From: Chionis minor
Taxonomy: Eukaryota > Chordata > Aves > Charadriiformes > Chionididae
NCBI GenBank assembly: GCA_013398295.1
Contig: VZSF01001203.1
Coordinates: 194,492-258,491 of the forward strand
Direction: 5' to 3'
DNA length: 64,000 nt
Part shown: positions 37,948-50,641 of the stretch, one piece after another
How positions within the stretch are numbered: position 1 is the stretch's first letter
Layout: every line of letters starts with the position of its first letter
Position numbers and translations under genes: made by a program
Notes under the pieces: model-generated
The model's input: the letters and a program-made list of their open reading frames with translations, nothing else
What the model was told of the DNA's origin: nothing
Database searches by the model: none

Positions 37948-40672
37948 GTAAGAACCTTCCCAGAACTGTACTGCCAATATATGCATATACCAAAAGATAA
38001 ACTTGAGGGCAAATGCTATGAGTAACAATGGATAGTAAAGCTTACCTTTTTCTGAAGATAGATTTGGGCATTGGGTAGCGGTTTGTCCTCTGTCACTTTA
38101 AGTCATTGATGAACATGTAATGAAGGTAGCATGCTTTGATGAAATACCTGCATTTTCCCCTTGATATATTATGTCTAGTTTTTTTGTTTTGTTTAGTTTT
38201 GTTTTCATTTTAGGTATAATAGGGTTTTGGTTCAATGTGTTTGTAAACAGAGTGTATCCACACAGGTGGCTGGAGGCTGACTTGATTCACTCTGCCATGA
38301 TAATTCATGTGGGAGAGGATGGTACAGGAAAGGCCGGTCTGGTTGGTCCCAACAGGTTTGGGTCTTGGAGTAGACTAGTTGCATCATTTAGGCCTTAATA
38401 TCAAGCTGAGAAGCTCAGTAAGGGTAAGGTTCACTAGACCAAGTACAGCACAAGCTGTGTCAAGAACAAATAAAATTACGGTCAAATGTAAATGGAAGAA
38501 GCAACTGATTAAAAAAAAAAAAAAGTAGAACATGCTTTGGTTGCTTTGCTTTTCAGCAGCATCCAGACACTTGAACCCATGGGCCATGGTGACACAAAAC
38601 TGTCCTTGAGCAATCTTTCAAGTATTAGATGGTTGTAATAGCTTGTTTTATTTAGTCTTCCCTAATTAACATTGGAAGGGGCCTCAGCAGGAAAAGTGTC
38701 AGAGGTTTCTTAGTTCCTAGTTACAAATGTAAGTTAAACCAGAGATTATCTGACATCCGTATTTAGTCACTGAGAAAAATGGTGCTTAACTTAATAGTAT
38801 ATATGAGACAGAGAAATTACTTGAAAATGTGTTAAATCTATCTTTTCTGTAATCAGTGAGATAACACAACTCAGGATAACGATCCGAGTTTTCTTAATGC
38901 CAACCATAGCTTTTTGTATTTCATATATTAAGATAAAGTTTTTACAGTCCCAGAGAATTTGTGGTAATTATACATAAACTGAATTTGCAAAGAAGAAAAT
39001 CAAATGCCCAACTGCAAATCAAGGAATATCTACAAGAAAAACATAGAACTTTGTGGGGAAGGACTGGGTTTCCTAATCATCTTTTAAAGCACATGGTATA
39101 ACAAATTCAGATGCTAACTGAATAGAAACCATCAAAAGTTTTGCTCTGCTTCAAGTGAAAATTATTTTAAAATTCATTGATTTGAGTGGTGTAGTCTTAG
39201 CAACAAAATACTGAACTTGTTTGAAAAGCTGTACCAGCCCCTTGTCTATGGGACAGTAGTTAATGATTTATTCCAAAAAGAGATTGCATAAAGATGTGTT
39301 TTCTTACACTAGCTGAGATGATGTAGATCATTCTCTTCTGAGCTTTTATGTCATTCATAAGGTCTGTTAAACTTTTATAGTTCCATTTTGCTCCTAGTTG
39401 TATAATTATGAGAAAGACGGAAAACAGAACAAATCAGATTCCTGCATTTTTTGGAAGGATAGAGGTTTTTATTTTGTCAACTTAATTCTAAAGGGAGAAA
39501 TAAAAGGAACAATTGTGTGTGTGTGTGTGTGTGTTACCTTCAGGTTTATTTTAAAACAAAAGGGTAGGGATTTGGTGGGTTTCACACTGGATTTTTTACT
39601 TGCTGGAACCATGAAAGTGTCTAGATCTTATCAAACCTGAATTGCAACATTTTTAAGGCAGGCTCTTGACCCTAAGTCATGCTAGTAGTATTTTCCAGTT
39701 GAAGAAATAAAACCTGGAACATACTTTCAAAGAAGTCACATGGCAATTTTCAGAACATTGTTTGCCAAAGTACTCTGGAATAATGAAAAAAATGCTTTGT
39801 GCAGTCAGCTGATACCACTTGATTTGGTATTACACAGAATTATATTCTGTTAGGGTTGCAAACATATTAATGAAACTGTAAAGGTGCTTTGTAATTATAT
39901 GCATAACCACCTTTTGTTCTTGAGTTTTTGAGGGAACAAGAACAAAATTTATCCTGAATCCCAGTAACAGCATAAAACTCAGCAATCTACTTATAAGGGT
40001 ATAAAATAATGAAGGGGGTTTAAGATGCATTTTAGTGGGATTTTTCCCTGAAAAACAGATCTGATACTCTTTAGTCTGATACATTTTAGAGTGAGGTTGC
40101 TCTCCAGACTCCATTGACTGTATTGGCTAGGTCTCCTTTGAGTAAAACAGGTGTGTAGACATGTAGCCAACTCAAATTAAGTCTCCAAGACAGAGTAAGA
40201 TAGCAAGAGCTCAATCTTGCATTCTCATTGCCAAATTATTTTCATGGCTATCTTGATGCAGTAAGTTAAAGAATGGCCTTGCAGAACCACTGCCTGTCTG
40301 TGAGCTATGCTATTGATACTTCTGTGGTTAACAGTTAATAATTAAATACTATGGAAATAATTAAAACCACGTAAACAAATTCTCCAAGCACCATCTTTCA
40401 CTGTTAACATTACATAAGCAAATTAGTCCCATTAGAGACTGCCTAGTAAGGACTTGTGAATTCAGACCTAATGATCTGATTTTATTTTTCATTGTCAAAG
40501 ACTAAGAAACTACTTCTCTCACCTTCCAAGTTTTTCTTCAAATTTAGCACCATTGCTGATAAATACGAGTTATTTTTTGCACTTCAGAATATGCTGAAAT
40601 GTTGCTAGCTGTTTTACAGGAGAGTTTATGAGGCCATAAATTTACATAAACAAATGTGTCTGTTTTTTGCAG
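37948..40672 (+). other. FREM2: FREM2 intron b-c
   Basis: 2725 bases, phase 1. It holds a TG microsatellite and a poly(A) run near 38511; nothing else is recognised. Confidence 0.9.
39514..39534. repeat. (TG)n microsatellite
   Basis: About ten uninterrupted TG units in the intron between exons b and c. Confidence 0.9.
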
Positions 40673-40798
40673 AATCAACTGTCTTTATTCCTCAGTCTAC
40701 TTATACTATTGAAGAAGATGTTGGTGAATTATTTATTCCAGTCAGAAGAAGTGGAGATGTGAGCCAGGAACTGATGGTTATCTGCTACACACAACAAG
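40673..40798 (+). CDS. FREM2: FREM2 exon c: start of Calx-beta 2
   Basis: 126 nt: 2 bases, 41 codons, 1 base; the shortest exon here. The acceptor has a strong tract (CTGTTTTTTGCAG). The donor is CAAG/GTAACA, the weakest fit at +5 of the set. It encodes residues 128-168: [19 protein letters not shown], then [20 protein letters not shown] and QQ. The pattern Y-T-I-E-E-D followed by VRRSGD is the classic first half of a Calx-beta domain, with the paired acidic residues expected at the calcium site. The split codon at the start gives Glu and the one at the end Gly. Confidence 0.95.
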
Positions 40799-41704
40799 GT
40801 AACAGAATCTACTATTTTTTTAAAAAGGGCAAAAATGGAAGAGAGACAGAAAAGCAAAAAGAATTGTCCCATCTATTGTGTAATAAAATTGTTTATAACT
40901 CTGTTAATTATTTCTTCATCTAAATATCTTCAGTCTCAACTGGAAATGGATTCATCTTTGCAATCTGTCTTAAAGTATTATTGAATACAGCAGAAATACA
41001 TTCCAAATTTCTGCTATTTGTTAGGAGGTGAAGAAGATCTGTGTTCTTTATACAAGATTTTTCTATGCAGCCCCATATATCTGAAATTGATCAGAACTGA
41101 AAGCACTGCAGTGATTGTCCAGGATATCCTTTACTTGTTTGTATCTTGAAAAAATTAGTATAAAATAATATTGCTTAACTGGAATCCTTCTACTTCCTCT
41201 ACCTGTCAAGCTACTATTGATTATATCCACACAGAGCATGATGTCTCCACACCTGTGCTTTTATTGTTATTTTTCATCTGGGGAGATGAAGCAACTTTTT
41301 TGGTGAGGTGATCTGGAATAGAAATAATTTGTTTTTATCAAATTATATCTGTTTATAGTTAATTTCTGGTCCACTGATATCTTCAACTGATAAAATATAC
41401 TAAAGGAGTTAATTGGTAGTCCTCACAAGGTCTCCTTTGTCAATCTGTGTCTCATGTAATAGACTGCAATAGTACTTCTGACTGAAAAACTGCGAATTTG
41501 AGGAGCCACATGCTTGCATTGCATCATATAGAGAAGTAGTTTGTCCAGGCATCACAGAAATGTAGCCTGATCAGAGGTTTCAGCCTATCCTATCACATAA
41601 AAGTAAACAGAAATTAGAAGAAAATAAAAATAAAATTCAGCCCCTGAGAGGGGATCATTATAACCATGGTACGTATAGTGACTGTTTTCCTTTTGTGCCC
41701 ACAG
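40799..41704 (+). other. FREM2: FREM2 intron c-d
   Basis: 906 bases, phase 1, separating the two halves of Calx-beta 2. No repeats or other features are recognised. Confidence 0.92.
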
Positions 41705-41956
41705 GAACAGCATCTGGCACTGCCCCAGCCTCTGTACTTTCTTACTCTGACTACATATCCAGGCCTGAGGACCACAACAGCATTCTACGTTTTGACAAAG
41801 ACGAACGAGAAAAAATGTGTCGGATAGTCATCATAGATGATTCCTTATATGAAGAAGCTGAGACCTTTGATATTTTGCTGAGCATGCCAATGGGTGGAAG
41901 AATTGGTGCAGAATTCCCAAGCACGCGAGTTACCATTGTGCCTGACAAGGATGATG
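41705..41956 (+). CDS. FREM2: FREM2 exon d: end of Calx-beta 2
   Basis: 252 nt: 2 bases, 83 codons, 1 base; the longest exon here. Acceptor TTTTGTGCCCACAG, donor G/GTAAGG. Residues 170-252 start [19 protein letters not shown], then [39 protein letters not shown] and TIVPDKDD. The [13 protein letters not shown] block is the family signature (IxDDxxxExxExF), which carries the calcium-binding acidic residues at the end of the domain. The next coding base lies 15.9 kb downstream, where the split codon is completed to Glu. Confidence 0.96.
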
Positions 41957-44375
41957 GTAAGGCATTGTGTAATAAAGTGACATTCCCGGTCCAGGACAGA
42001 AACTAAAGGTAGCATCACACTGAAATCAGTATGTAGAAGTTGGATTTTTGCACTTCTCCCTGGGATGGTTAAAACACATGCTGCTTCCATCTTGAGATTT
42101 GAAAATATTATTAGAAAGCTATGCGGGTTCTTTAAAGTATTTAGTATTGATATTTTATGGTTTGAGAAAATCACATGAGCAGTGATTGGGAGTGAGGAGA
42201 TGCAACTTTCCATTCTGTCACAGTAACAAGTGTAATCCAAAATGTCACCCTGCATGGTCAGCATTGTATGTGTGATTCTGAGATTGTGTCCACAAAGCCT
42301 TCAGACCCATTGCATTATGCTCCAAAGGGCCATATTAGAAGTCCTGGTGGACTAGAAGCTATCTAGCAGCTTGCTAAGAGGCAAGCTATGTTCCTTCTGA
42401 TTTTATGCTGCATTTAAATTTCTGCCTTGAAGTGTCCCTGTATGCTTCCTTTGTCTTTCTAACAAAGCAAATAATCAAAAGACTGTAATGTCGCTTTACA
42501 AATCATGTCTGTGAGGAAGCTCTGACAGAATGATGTCCTTTGTTCAAGTGGTAAATAGCTTTGATATATCAATATATTCAGTCCAGTCCCTGCACTGAAA
42601 GGGGCATTTCTGGTGGTGATCAGAGAGAGGTCTGTGAGTAGAATCAGCACACTCTATCACCAACTGCTTTCAAAAATACACGTGAATGTTATTGAGACTT
42701 CAAACCTCTCCTTCAGTGTCCTTACCGTTGGTGTGGCAACTCTCATTCTAGGAGGGGTAGGAAAAAGGTTTCCTGGTACAATTGGCCTCATTTATGCATG
42801 GAGTTTGGAGGCTGACACCTCAACCGTAAATTCTGTGAAAAGAATACTGATTAGCTATTTTATTCCTCTCTATGAGGCCATAAACCATCTATTGTGACAT
42901 TGTCATGTTTCCTAAAGACTAATGTGAGGAATTATATAGTACAGTACTCTTTGAAAGTCTGATGCCAAGATAAGACAGTTTTTACCAGCACAGTGATTTC
43001 TCCTTAGTTAAGGATATAAAAGGCAGCTCTTAAAGGCAGGAAGTTGACACCCATCTAATTGCATCGGAAATAGTCTGCCTGAAATTTCTCACGTGTAATC
43101 CTGTGACAGAGGTGACTGTTTTCTCTGTGGAGCACTTGGGTAATCATATAGCATTAATGAACACAATAATCTGAAATAATACTTCTTGTAAAGTAACGGG
43201 TCATATATCATACGTTTATCCGACTTTTCTGTGATAGCAAATGTAGGTTTATTTGGGTAAGTTTTTTACAACAGATTGATTTTTTGAATAGTTTTGATGA
43301 ATTCATGAACTTTACAGTTTGCAGATAGTACAGCTTAGAATATTGGGAGAGTAGCTATAAAAAAATATATCCCCGAAGAAGCTGATTACCCAGCTTTTGA
43401 AGGCGTTTTTACTGCTTAAAATGTATACAGAAAGCTTGAGATGGGGAGAATGTTTCTTCAAGGGATTATTTAAAACAGAGATGAGCTGAAATTAAAGCAT
43501 CTAATTTCAGTGAGAATCTCAGTGCCTGGGAAGGAACACTTTTATGTAGTGTTTTTAGCATTTAAAATAAGATATTATAATTCATAGACTTATACAGTAA
43601 TCTTAACAGTAACTTAGACTGACTTTGAATAAGAAATGATGAAAGTTGATCAATCACAATGTAGTATATATACGTAACAGTTTATGGAACTCCCACAGGA
43701 TATTAGGAAAGTTAACAAGAAATCTCCTTTGTTTTAACACTGCCATTAGAAAACATGAGAAGTAATTTGGTTTGTATTCCAGCGTTCAGTCTTAAGTCTA
43801 ATATTTCCTGCATTTATGAGCCCAGCTTGCCTCAGTGCTACGAACTTTTAAACAGGAATTATTTAACAGATAATAATCTTACGGGATTTATTTAAAAAGC
43901 TGACATGAGGAAGTGCTTGGGACATTAGAGTACAATATTTTCATTATGCAACAACTGAAACATCTACATTTGTTGGTAAGAGTAAATAATATTTTGGATA
44001 TCAAAAGGTAAGGGGGCTTTGAAGAATAGGTTTGGATCATTTTTTATGAACTTTCACTTGTCTTTTTGCATCCAAAACATTGCGTACATCATATTTGAAA
44101 TAGTGTGACAGAACTCCTTTTTTGCTTTGTGTGTCAGTGAAAGTACTCCCACAAAAAATTCCAGACCATTCAAAAACTTGCTGACAATTCACTTACCAGT
44201 AAAATTTGCTGCTATATGTTTTTAGTTTTCACAAAAACATGATGCATGGTAACAGAAAAGTCCATATGCATTTTGTTTCATCTGAGATCTGTTGTGTTGC
44301 CTTTTGTATAAAAAGCAGATTACACACTACAGAGTAGATAAATTATCTTATACTTTACATGTTTATTTATGTAAT

Positions 44376-44436
44376 CACACATACATATAAATATATATAT
44401 ATGCTTATTTCAGATTGTGTATATACACACATATTT
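44376..44436. repeat. AT/AC alternating purine-pyrimidine tract
   Basis: CACACATACATATAAATATATATATATG and, after a short gap, GTGTATATACACACATAT. The two halves are partly self-complementary (TGTGTATATACACA is a perfect palindrome), so the tract can form a cruciform or hairpin. Confidence 0.7.
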
Positions 44437-47220
44437 ATGTAACGTGTGAGCAATTTAACATCCTGGCAGTCATGACTGATATTCTACATAAATAAGCAGG
44501 AGATTTTAAGAAGCATTGGTTATTATTGTTTGCAGTGCACAAAATTAATTTTAATAAGTTAAAACAGTATGCTATGTGAAATAAAAAGCACTTTAGCTTT
44601 TAACAATAAAATGTAATTCAGAAAATGCCTAAGATAGAGGTGGATAAAAGCTTTAGCACGTATATGATAGCTTATGAGCTATAGTAATGTTGTGATACTA
44701 AATTCCATAGTCCACTTCATTCTCTTTACTTCACATCTACTGATATATTTTTCTCATTGTTTGTTTAAATTCATCTTCTACTTAACAAAGTTTCTTTGGA
44801 CAAATGTCACAGCATGTCATTAAGTTGTGATTTCTCCAAGTACTGTGACTGGATTAACATTATGCATTGACTTCTTCAGGTCAAAAGGTACAAACAGCAA
44901 AGGTCAAAGTTTAATAATACTACATGAGATCTTTCCTATGGAACTCAAGTCAGCACTAGCAACATTACCTTATCTCCTCTGGCATTCAATGCAAGTTAAT
45001 TAAGAAGCATTCACCTTCAGTACCTATCATCAAAGTCTTTTCTTCTTTTATTTCTAGAGAAGGCCCTTAGGGTCTAACTAAAATAGCTGAGTCGCCATAC
45101 AATCATGACAATAAACAAAAAGTAAAAGAGATGTGCTCAACTTTCTTGTGAACTGGAGTATATTAAAGAAATTCCTGGCAACTGGATACTTTAATTGGGG
45201 ATTATGCAGTTGTGCTGTGCTGCCAAAGCAAAATCTGAAAAAAAATCATCGTGTGTAGAACATGCACAGGCGAAAGCTGATTTTAAAATAGGTGATGCTG
45301 TTGGGACATTTCTTAATTTGGAAGGGACCTTTCCTGATAGGTCCTGAAGTTGGAGACAGATAGAAAAGAAAAAGAGGATTAAGTTAGTGAAACAGACAGC
45401 AAAGTAAGTTGTGCATGGAAATCTTGGATTCAAAGTTACACGTCACTACAGTTTTAACACAAAAAAAATAAAAACATGTATTTGTTTGAGTCAGAAGTGA
45501 TAGTTACTATGAACCACTGGAAGAAAAGCATTCAGGGGAAAGATCTATGCTAATCATCCACTTTTGGGGTGGCAGTAATCTCACTTGATATTCGCCGTCT
45601 ATAAATTTAGACATCTCATTCAAGCAGGCTATGCCAGGATCCTTCCGTAGTTGGCGAAAAGAGAGATACACTCCAAGGAACCATCCCATCCTAGAAGAAG
45701 TATCTAAACTGTTGACATCAATCACCGTGGGTACCTGGTGCATCTGAATACATTGATTTCTGACAGCAGAGACAAACCCTACCCTTAGAAATTTAACTTG
45801 CCATTCAACCCAAAGTCGTAAAGCACTGTTGGCATGAAGGAATTTTTCCTAATTTTGTGTTAAAAGACCTCCTACTATGAAATGCCATTAAACAAAAAAG
45901 AGATACATAGCTATTCCTGCTTTGTAAAATAAGTATGATTTCTAAAGATAAATCTAAAAGAATCTAGTTGAAATCTAAAGAAATGAACGCTGAAGAGTGT
46001 TTCAATAGGTATCTAGATGTTAAAGATAAAATCCAAAACCAAACAAAAAACTCAACCATTTTCCATACAAATATGAACTTGTGTTACTAAATCTAGCCAG
46101 AATTGATGGACTGAACTACTTGTCTTCATGCATCTCAAGGATTTGGGGTATGAACAGAAATCCCTGAAGAATTTGAGGTCAGTTAGTTGGTTCAGGGCAT
46201 ACCTATCCCGCATGGAGAGCAGGATTTCAGCATAAAGCTTATTCAGAGCATTTTACATAATAGATCGATCATATGCATCTAGGATAAGGAAGATAAGGTT
46301 GCTGTGCACTTTCCATTCCCCTTGGAGAGAGGAGTCCTGGAGTTTAGTCTCAGACCCTGAAAACATTCAGACCCCAGTCTTCCATGGAAATGCCTTAATC
46401 CCCAGGCACTTAGCAACTAAGCAAGATCAGCCTGGAAGCACTCCGGTTTTCCAACTGAAGCTGTGACTCTGAAATCATTTCATATACATAGAGAAAAAAA
46501 TAGATCAAATTTTTTTGCTAGTATTCATCTGGAAATGAGGAGCCTGTAATTTGCTTCCAACACTAACAGCATTTCTGTGTTGTGTGCAAAAAGTCCGATA
46601 GAAAATACTTTGGTCCTTGCCACAAGGCTTGCAGTCAGAGCTCTACTCTCTCATCATCAAATGTTTTGATTGCCAGGCTGCTGATTTGGACTATTATTTA
46701 CTTACTGTGTTTTGTCTTGTGGGCAAATTTTAAACGCTTGGTTTGTAATCACATTTGGAAACCAGAAGAGAAGAGGTGTGATGCTGGAAGTTTGCAGCTA
46801 AGAGGAGAATGCTTACAGTCCTTTTGTTTGCTTCAAGTTTTTAGTCAGTGGCTGTCTTCCCTTGTGATTTTAATTCTGTGCTACTGTATTTAATGTTGCC
46901 ATGAGAGCACACAGCCTTACAGCCAGGCTGACAAACAGTCATCTTGCCTTAGTGGAATTGTTGAAGCCTCATGCTGTTCACAGCAGGAAGTACATTAAAT
47001 ACATTTGTTCCACTTCATTCACATCAGATGGGCAAGCAGCCATTCAGGCTTCTTCTTGACGTTTCTACATCAAGTCTGGGAAAGCAAAGGACTCAGGTTT
47101 ATGTCGGAGGTTTGCTTACCATTTTCTTTAAACCTACTCAACAGAATTGATTGCTCATATCATCCACATGATAGAGGATACCGCTATCTGGGAACATTTT
47201 AAAGCTGAGTAAACTGGATG

Positions 47221-47242
47221 ATGGTATGATCATGGTATGATA
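47221..47242. repeat. 11-bp tandem duplication
   Basis: ATGGTATGATC followed directly by ATGGTATGATA, differing only in the last base. Confidence 0.75.
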
Positions 47243-47825
47243 ATGCAGGAAGCTAACGTTAGAGGTCAAACAAAACAGATTAATTCTTTAGTCTTCTGGA
47301 GATTTCTTTAAACACTTGCTGTCACTACAGTTAGTTGAACTTTGGAAAGCCTCAGACCATGTTCTGGAAATCAGTAGCTACTAGGACTTGTCCAGCTTGC
47401 TCAGAGTATTAAACATATTGATGTTTACTATCAATAGCCTGAAAAGAGGTGGAAAGTCAGCTCTGCAATGCTACGTTATCGGTATATGCTGAGCATTGTG
47501 TGTCCCAGTAGGCATACGGTATCAACTAACTTGTGGTGTGTGTACTGAGGCAAACTTCCAGCTGATGATAATTAAATATTCAATTAGTAACACAGTTTGT
47601 CAGAGGGACATCCTTATCTCACAAGGCTATCTGGAATCTCCTCATTTCCACTGGCCTCCAAGGCAGGAAATCAAATGTGCCTTTTTCTCTTCAACAATAG
47701 GTGTGCCATAACCTTAAACTGAATGAGTGGTTGGTTGATCTTGGTAGTTAATATCTGCCAGTCTATTTGTCCAGTTGTAGTTACAACCTGAACACTATAG
47801 TCAGAGCATGCCCAGTGTTAAATGG

Positions 47826-47849
47826 CTGGGGTCATGACTGGGGTCATGA
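47826..47849. repeat. 12-bp perfect tandem duplication
   Basis: CTGGGGTCATGA occurs twice in direct succession with no mismatch. Confidence 0.85.
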
Positions 47850-50036
47850 TTTGGCCAAGTATCCTTCATCATTCTCTGGAAATGACTAAAATAACAAACT
47901 AGTTCTTTTTTCCTCTGTTCAGCCGTCTGACTACTTTCTCCCTTTTCTATTTTTATTGTGCCTGTGGGCCTGATGCCTCTGGCACTTCTGTGAAGCTTTT
48001 AGCTTCTTTTGTCCTCTCATTAGGTAAAATTTCTATGTGACCCCTCCCCTTTTCCCGATCTGTGGCAGGTGGCCAGACTGGCAGCTAATCAAGGGAAGAA
48101 GTGGAAGACAGCCAATTTATGACACATGTTATACTCCCAGTTTTCTTTACTTACAGTTTCTTATTATCCCCACTTCAAAACAGTGAAAAATGTTCAATTT
48201 ATGAGGATAGCCTTAAAGATTTTGGAAAGTTCCTGTTTTCTGTCTACCACAGAAATAAATTAATGTCCTATCTTACCGTGGGACATTCTGTAGAGGCAAC
48301 TGGGTGTATTTATGATTTGCTTTTCTAGCATTATCTGTTACTGACTGTTTATTATATGTGTGTGTCTGCAGGTACACAATCACACATTATATTTCTGTGG
48401 ACTACAGGTGTTGCATTATTCTCATCTTCATTTAGCTGCTTAATAACTAGGTATATAGGCACCTTTAATAGGTAAGGAGGACATACCATGACCACCAGAC
48501 AGTACTTTGTCACATCTATTTCAGATGACTCCTTTATGATAGAGGACTCAGCTGGTGGAGCAGTGTATCTCCAAGCCTTCACTGCTGCAGGTTCTTTAAT
48601 GGTTTGCTTACATACGCATATTACAGTTCTAAGTGAATTATAGTAATATTTCTAGTAGAGTGTTTAAGTACATAAAACAGCTTTTGAGTTTTGTACTCGA
48701 AGCACACAAAATAGTTGATAACCGGAAGGTATGAAATTACACAAACTGTAGAAAATGGATACTTTCTGTTAAATCTAGAATGAGTTAAATGAGGTGTACT
48801 GATGTTGTTTCCCAGAGCCTAATGGATCATAGATTTATGACAATTCACTCAAGAATACACTGAAAATCTTTCTCTCTTCTGTCTTCCTGTAGCATGGCTT
48901 TTTTATGGCTTTTGTCTTTGTACTACAGATAGTATATTTATTATAGACTGCTTGAAAATGTAAAGAATGTCTAGCAAACCATTCTAAATTAACCATTTTT
49001 TCTTGGTTGCTTGTGATCATAGGGAATTAGTGAGTGCTTTCTGTCTTTAAGATTTGGATAATCTAGTTGCATAGGACGTCTTGGTGCATTCAGTTTTCCT
49101 AAGGTTTCTTCAGACCATCTTGCTTCCTCTGAAGCTCCTTATACTGACACTTTGCCACTTTGCTCATCAGTTTTTGAGGACCCAAAGGATACTGAAAAAC
49201 AGAGTAACCAGTGTACCCCATTGGGCTTTAATGATGTTGATTCCCCTTTTGAATGTGTAAATCAACAAGGGATTAACTCAGTTATTATCTCACATTACTG
49301 TCTGTCAGGCAACTCTTTTCTCTTCCCTTTGACACGAATGGGGTCAGAAGTCCAAAAGAGAGAACTCAAGAACTTTCAACATACAGCAGAGCATATTTTC
49401 TGTCATTAGCACTCTGCTTTTGTGGTCTGGTAAGTCTGGCTGTTGTTCTATTTTCACTTCTGTTCTGTCTTCTCTGCTGAGACCCATCCACAACATTAGC
49501 TCCTGTAAAGGGAGCGTGGAAGATCTCTTGCGTATTTTTCTTTTCAGACCTCAGTGGGCTAAATGTGTTCTCATTGTATGTGGCCAGAAAAGCCTGTAAG
49601 AAATTGCTTCTGCCAGTAAGCAAACTCAACATAACTACCGTTATGACTGAATTGTAAAAATGCATAAATCTAGAGTCAGAATTGGGGCAGTGTCTTTCTT
49701 AGCCTGTCTTGTGATATGGTCAAGATGTCTCCAATCCAGACAAGTCTGTGTATACACAGAGGCAGAACAGATTTACTAACTGTCCACAATAATGGATAGG
49801 ATCATAATTTTCTTTAAAAAATGTGGTATAAGCTGTGCCAGAAATTATATACAAATACCAACAGCCCCCGGGAAAACAAAGTATTTTGCATTTCTTGTTA
49901 TGCTATTCCTGCTGTATGCACCATTTTTAGTAATGATAGTTATAATAATAGTGCCTTCATTCTTCATTTATTCTTCAATGAAACCAAACACATTTGCTAC
50001 TTTGTTAAGATTCAAATTTGTAATTCATTTGGTTAA

Positions 50037-50641
50037 AGTGAGCTTAACAGCCTTACCTCTGTGCCTGATAAGATCACAAAACAGATCCTCTGGAAGGTAT
50101 GTAGAAACATACAGAAGATGGAAGTCATTGGAGACAGACAACACGGCTTCACCAAGGACAAATCGTGCCTTGCTAATTTAGTGGCTTGTATGATGGAGTG
50201 ACTGCATCAGCGGACAAAGGAAGTGGAGGTTTAGATTGGATATTAGGAAAAAATTTCTTCACCAAAAGGGTCGGCAAGCATTGGAACAGGATCCGCAGGG
50301 AAGTGATTGAGTCAGCATCCCTGGAGGTATTTCAAAGACGTGTAGATGTGGTGCTTTGGAACATGGTTTAGTGGTGGACTTGGTTGGACTCGATGATCTT
50401 AAAAGGTTTTTTCCAACTTAAATAATTCTATGATTCGATGCTACAGATGTCATCTACCTAGACTTCTTCAAGGCCTTTGACACAGTCCCCCTCAACATTC
50501 TTACCTGTAAATTGGAGATATGTGGGTTTGATGGATGGGCTGTTAGATGAATGAGAAATTAGCTGGGTGGCTGCATCCAGATAGTTGGGCTAGATGATGT
50601 TTAAAGGTCCCTTCTGACCCAAACCATTCTGGGATTCTATG
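50037..50641 (+). mobile_element. CR1 fragment (host of a nested CR1)
   Basis: The outer element reads in CR1 order across the inner insert. Before it comes VPDKITKQILWKV, then MEVIGDRQHGFTKDKSCLAN and, after a one-base deletion, YDGVTASADKG. After it comes [20 protein letters not shown], then a junction near 50580 straight to a CR1 3' tail (GTTTAAAGGTCCCTTCTGAC...GATTCTATG). The outer copy therefore also lost the middle of ORF2 and most of its C-terminus. Stops and frameshifts are frequent, so it is an old, dead copy. Confidence 0.85.
50224..50439 (+). mobile_element. CR1 3' end inserted inside an older CR1
   Basis: About 216 bp with the same tail wording as copies 1 and 2: GGTTTAGATTGGATATTAGG, then TGGAGGTATTTCAAAGACG, GTGGTGCTTTGGAACATGG and a terminal AATTCTATGATTCGATG. 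Directly left of it the host element reads GACAAAGGAAG and directly right GCTACAGATGTCATC, which are adjacent in CR1 ORF2 (DKGR-ATDV). Both host and insert face the same way. Boundaries are good to a few bases. Confidence 0.83.

Noticed and set aside
42613..42897. 94-codon plus-strand frame in the 15.9 kb intron
   Set aside because: No Calx-beta motif is present, and exons d and e already join in frame without it.
45507..45855. Minus-strand frame of about 116 codons including VRNQCIQMHQVPTVIDVNSL
   Set aside because: Frames of this length are expected two or three times by chance in 64 kb of this composition, and there are no splice sites or family match that I can see.
49792..50181. 129-codon plus-strand frame with hydrophobic stretches
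   Set aside because: Its last third is the CR1 host element read in the wrong frame, and the rest is AT-rich sequence giving Ile/Phe-rich runs.
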